Assembly: GCA_021300055.1 (NCBI GenBank)
Contig: JAJTHU010000324.1
Location: 1 to 8,400 of the forward strand
Source of the DNA: Nitrosomonadaceae bacterium
GTDB taxonomy: Bacteria; Pseudomonadota; Gammaproteobacteria; Burkholderiales; Usitatibacteraceae
DNA: 8,400 bases
Direction: 5' to 3'
Of this stretch, positions 6,414 to 8,400 are shown piece by piece. The translations under genes and the position numbers were made by a program. The notes under the pieces are model-generated. The model saw only the letters and a program-made list of their open reading frames with translations. It made no database searches and had not been told where the DNA came from. Numbering within the stretch: the stretch's first letter is position 1; each line of letters opens with the position of its first letter.

Positions 6414-8087
6414 ATGCTCCGCTCCCTGACCATCCGCGACTTTGTCATCGTCGATTCACTGGAGCTCGACTTCGAAGCAGGATTCACTGCGCTCACCGGG
6501 GAAACGGGCGCGGGTAAGTCCATCCTGATTGACGCCCTTTCGTTGGCACTCGGTGCACGCGCCGATGGCAACCCGGTGCGGGTGGGCCAATCGCGCGCTG
6601 AGATCGCCGCCGAGTTTGACTTGAGCGCGCAAGCCAATGCCCGTGCTTGGCTCGCCAGCAATGAACTCGCGGATGACGACCCCAATACGGTCATCTTTCG
6701 CCGCGTCATCGACGCGGGTGGCCGCTCAAAATCCTTTATCAACGGCACTTCGGTCACGCTCTCGCAAATGCGCGACCTCGGTGAGCGGCTTGTCGATATC
6801 CACGGTCAACACGAGCATCAGTCGCTACTCAAGCGCGACGCGCAGTTGGCGTTATTGGACGACTTCGCTGACAACCAGTCAGTACTCGCCGCCACTGCTG
6901 ATGCTTACCGGCAATGGTCACAACTGGCTGCGATCCGCGCGGCACGAGAAGAAAACGAAGCTGCCATCGCGCGCGAGTTTGAAGACTTAAGCTGGCAAAT
7001 CGCTGAACTTGAAAAGCTCAACTTCAGCACGTCACGTTGGCATGACCTCCAAGCTGAACAGAAGCGCCTCGCCAACGCGGCGGGCCTGATCGCCACCACC
7101 GAGAAAGCAGTGACCCTGCTCGCGGACGCCGACACACCGCTACTCACCTCTGTGGAAGATATCGCGAGCGAGTTACGCGGTGCCGCTGAAACCGATCCTG
7201 CCCTTAAAGAGGCACTCACGCTTATCGAATCCGCTAGCGTTGAGCTAAGTGAGGCGGTGTCCGGATTGCGCCATTATTTGCGTCGCCTCGATGTTGATCC
7301 CGCACGACTCGCGGAGTGTGACCGCGAGATCTCCGATGTGCTCGAACTCGCGCGCAAGTTTCGCGTCGAGCCACTGCGTTTGCCTGAGTACCTGCAACAG
7401 AAACGTGATCGCCTCGCCTCTCTCGGTGGCGGGCAGTCGCTCGACGACCTGCGCGCTAAAGAAGCAGCCGCCGAAGCCGCATATCGCACAGTCGCGCAGA
7501 AGCTCACCAAATCGCGCAGCCAAGCAGCGAAGAAATTCTCAGCCGAGGTCACACAATCGCTGCAACAACTCGCCATGCCCGGCGGACGCTTTGCCGTCGA
7601 GTTCACCCCGCGCGATGCGAGCGAACGTGGATTGGAAAGCTGCGAGTTTTTGGTGGCAGCGCACGAAGGCCAACAGCTTGGCGCCCTCGCCAAGATTGCA
7701 TCAGGCGGAGAGCTATCGCGCGTATCGCTCGCGATTCAGATGATGGCGTCGAGCAAAGGCGGTGTGCCCACCATGATCTTCGACGAAGTCGATGCCGGTA
7801 TCGGTGGTCGTGTCGCTGAGGTCGTCGGCCGGTTGCTGCGCTCGTTGGGCGCTGCGTCCGCGCACCAAGTGTTGGCGGTTACCCATCTGCCGCAAGTTGC
7901 GGCATGCGCGCATCATCAACTACAAGTTGCCAAAGGCGCACGCGAAGGCGTCGTCACCACCACCATTTCACCGCTGGACGGCAAAGCCCGTATCGAAGAA
8001 ATTGCGCGGATGTTGGGTGGTATCACCATCACCGCGGCGACGAGGAAGGCTGCGGAAGAGATGTTGGTGAATTCGGCGAAGGCTTAG
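6414..8087 (+). CDS. recN: DNA repair protein RecN (SMC-like ATPase)
   Basis: SMC-type ATPase that acts early in double-strand-break repair with RecA, holding broken or sister DNA together. The 557 residues match the E. coli length (553). Order of parts: N-terminal head with Walker A GETGAGKS at 29-36; Q-loop region including VDIHGQHEHQSLL; a central coiled-coil stretch at roughly 150-390 rich in Ala, Glu, Leu, Arg and Lys; C-terminal head with signature SGGEL at 430-434, Walker B TMIFDEVDAGIGG with D457 and E458, and the switch histidine H491 in VTHLPQVAA. The ATG at 6414 yields the normal MLRSLTIRDFVIVD start. No Shine-Dalgarno is visible, and the 60 bp after nadK hold no LexA-type box, so SOS control as in E. 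coli is not evident. It is probably cotranscribed with nadK. Its stop is 8 nt from a dispersed intergenic repeat. Confidence 0.97.
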   Translation: MLRSLTIRDFVIVDSLELDFEAGFTALTGETGAGKSILIDALSLALGARADGNPVRVGQSRAEIAAEFDLSAQANARAWLASNELADDDPNTVIFRRVIDAGGRSKSFINGTSVTLSQMRDLGERLVDIHGQHEHQSLLKRDAQLALLDDFADNQSVLAATADAYRQWSQLAAIRAAREENEAAIAREFEDLSWQIAELEKLNFSTSRWHDLQAEQKRLANAAGLIATTEKAVTLLADADTPLLTSVEDIASELRGAAETDPALKEALTLIESASVELSEAVSGLRHYLRRLDVDPARLAECDREISDVLELARKFRVEPLRLPEYLQQKRDRLASLGGGQSLDDLRAKEAAAEAAYRTVAQKLTKSRSQAAKKFSAEVTQSLQQLAMPGGRFAVEFTPRDASERGLESCEFLVAAHEGQQLGALAKIASGGELSRVSLAIQMMASSKGGVPTMIFDEVDAGIGGRVAEVVGRLLRSLGAASAHQVLAVTHLPQVAACAHHQLQVAKGAREGVVTTTISPLDGKARIEEIARMLGGITITAATRKAAEEMLVNSAKA

Positions 8088-8095
8088 CGGCGGTC

Positions 8096-8119
8096 GTCGT
8101 GCCTGCGATGGCGGGAATC
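8096..8119 (-). repeat. Degenerate dispersed intergenic repeat (CCCGCC...GGCGGG type)
   Basis: On the minus strand this 24-bp stretch reads GATTCCCGCCATCGCAGG followed by CACGAC. It is a diverged form of the very common proteobacterial repeat GATTCCCGCCTTCGCGGGAA, whose translation IPAFAGM litters short hypothetical proteins; here the frame gives IPAIAGTTT. The core can still form a 5-bp stem with one G·T pair. Such repeats cluster in intergenic DNA near gene ends. Recognition is from memory of the family, not from a search. Confidence 0.6.
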
Positions 8120-8141
8120 AAAGTTACGTCGCAAAAGGCAA

Positions 8142-8166
8142 TCTTCAACTCAGTGTGAGTTGCAGA
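8142..8166. repeat. Stem-loop 1 of a tandem hairpin block
   Basis: CAACTCA / TGAGTTG (8146-8152 and 8156-8162) pair perfectly around a GTG loop. Past one mismatch (T8145/C8163) the stem continues for three more pairs, giving 10 pairs in 11 positions. No T-run follows, so it is not a classic terminator by itself, although it could stall RNA polymerase or protect the recN message 3' end. Confidence 0.65.
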
Positions 8167-8183
8167 GCCGGGGGCTGCCCGGC
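8167..8183. repeat. Stem-loop 2 of a tandem hairpin block
   Basis: GCCGGG (8167-8172) pairs with CCCGGC (8178-8183) around a five-base loop. It begins on the base directly after stem-loop 1, so the two stack head to tail. The stem is fully GC. Confidence 0.6.
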
Positions 8184-8187
8184 AGCA

Positions 8188-8221
8188 GGTTACTTTTCTT
8201 GCTTCGCCAAGAAAGGTAACC
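8188..8221. repeat. Stem-loop 3: 14-bp inverted repeat of an intergenic repeat family
   Basis: GGTTACTTTTCTTG (8188-8201) pairs with CAAGAAAGGTAACC (8208-8221) around CTTCGC. Thirteen pairs are Watson-Crick and one is T·G in the orientation read here; the other strand has C/A at that place, so the hairpin is slightly better in plus-strand RNA. The sequence and the following CAAAAGAAGGCGACCCC are familiar as an intergenic repeat in many beta- and gammaproteobacterial genomes. A likely role is a transcript-end structure for recN. Family membership is recalled, not searched. Confidence 0.7.
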
Positions 8222-8400
8222 AAAAGAAGGCGACCCCGGCTGCGCCAGTGCTTCGCACTTCGCTGAGCAGCGCAACGAGCGTCGGGGCTTTTCGCTGCGA
8301 GTGTCCGAGGGCGAGCAGCTAGCCCGTTCGGTCAATCCATCAACTGCGAGCCCGAGTTTTCGCAGCGGCCGCCGCGATTGAGCAGCGCAAGGGACCCGCG
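8222..8400. repeat. GC-rich tail of the intergenic repeat, running out of the window
   Basis: No gene is supported here. The stretch is built of short inverted and direct repeats: AGTGC-TTC-GCACT at 8247-8259, CGCT-GAGC-AGCG at 8261-8272, CTGCGA...TCGCAG at 8344-8365, the 12-mer TGAGCAGCGCAA at both 8264-8275 and 8379-8390, and TTTTCGC at both 8289-8295 and 8357-8363. A minus-strand open frame of 61 codons (8335-8150) crosses the hairpins. Its peptide (GYLSWRSKKSNLLPG) is the translated form of the repeat seen in many spurious hypothetical proteins, so it is not called. The element probably continues beyond 8400. Confidence 0.55.

Noticed and set aside
8281..8295. Rho-independent terminator from CCCCG...CGGGG followed by TTTT
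   Set aside because: The paired arms are only 5 bp around a loop of about 40 nt and the T-run is four bases, too weak to call.
8150..8335. A 61-codon minus-strand open frame after recN
   Set aside because: It is a translation of the hairpin repeat (GYLSWRSKKSNLLPG), a pattern typical of spurious hypothetical proteins in repeat DNA. No ribosome site or family supports it.

Overview
The window holds five complete, intact housekeeping genes of a GC-rich proteobacterium. Protein motifs and the hemH–hrcA / nadK–recN arrangement point to a betaproteobacterium, most likely Burkholderiales. This placement is an inference from gene order and protein style; there is no rRNA in the window. I found no defence system, CRISPR array, tRNA, prophage or intact transposase. 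The unexplained material is all in the non-coding stretches: left edge to 303, 5236-5477, and 8088 to the right edge.

Layout. Positions 1-33 (minus) may be the first codons of a membrane or secreted protein running out of the window. It is followed by about 270 bases without a convincing gene that carry a 13-bp direct repeat with dyad symmetry. glnE (304-3090, plus) encodes the bifunctional glutamine synthetase adenylyltransferase/adenylyl-removing enzyme of nitrogen control. It ends 2 bp from the end of hemH (3093-4202, minus, ferrochelatase, last step of protoheme synthesis). hemH lies 22 bp downstream of hrcA (4225-5235, minus, heat-shock repressor), so hrcA-hemH looks like one operon. A 242-bp divergent region separates hrcA from nadK (5478-6353, plus, NAD kinase), which is followed after 60 bp by recN (6414-8087, plus, SMC-like DNA-repair ATPase), probably one transcript.

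How the parts work together. The central unit is a divergent pair: hrcA-hemH leftwards (heat-shock control, heme) and nadK-recN rightwards (NADP supply, double-strand-break repair). Both divergent genes have a -10-like hexamer exactly 6 nt before the ATG and no Shine-Dalgarno sequence, which suggests leaderless or near-leaderless transcripts. glnE is a separate unit that converges on hemH.

The right-hand 313 bases are a composite of intergenic repeats. A degenerate 24-bp repeat lies 8 nt after recN, then three back-to-back stem-loops including a 14-bp stem, then a GC-rich tail with internal repeats that runs off the window. This block and the duplicated motif upstream of glnE are the parts most worth a second look. 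I do not see an undescribed protein system here.
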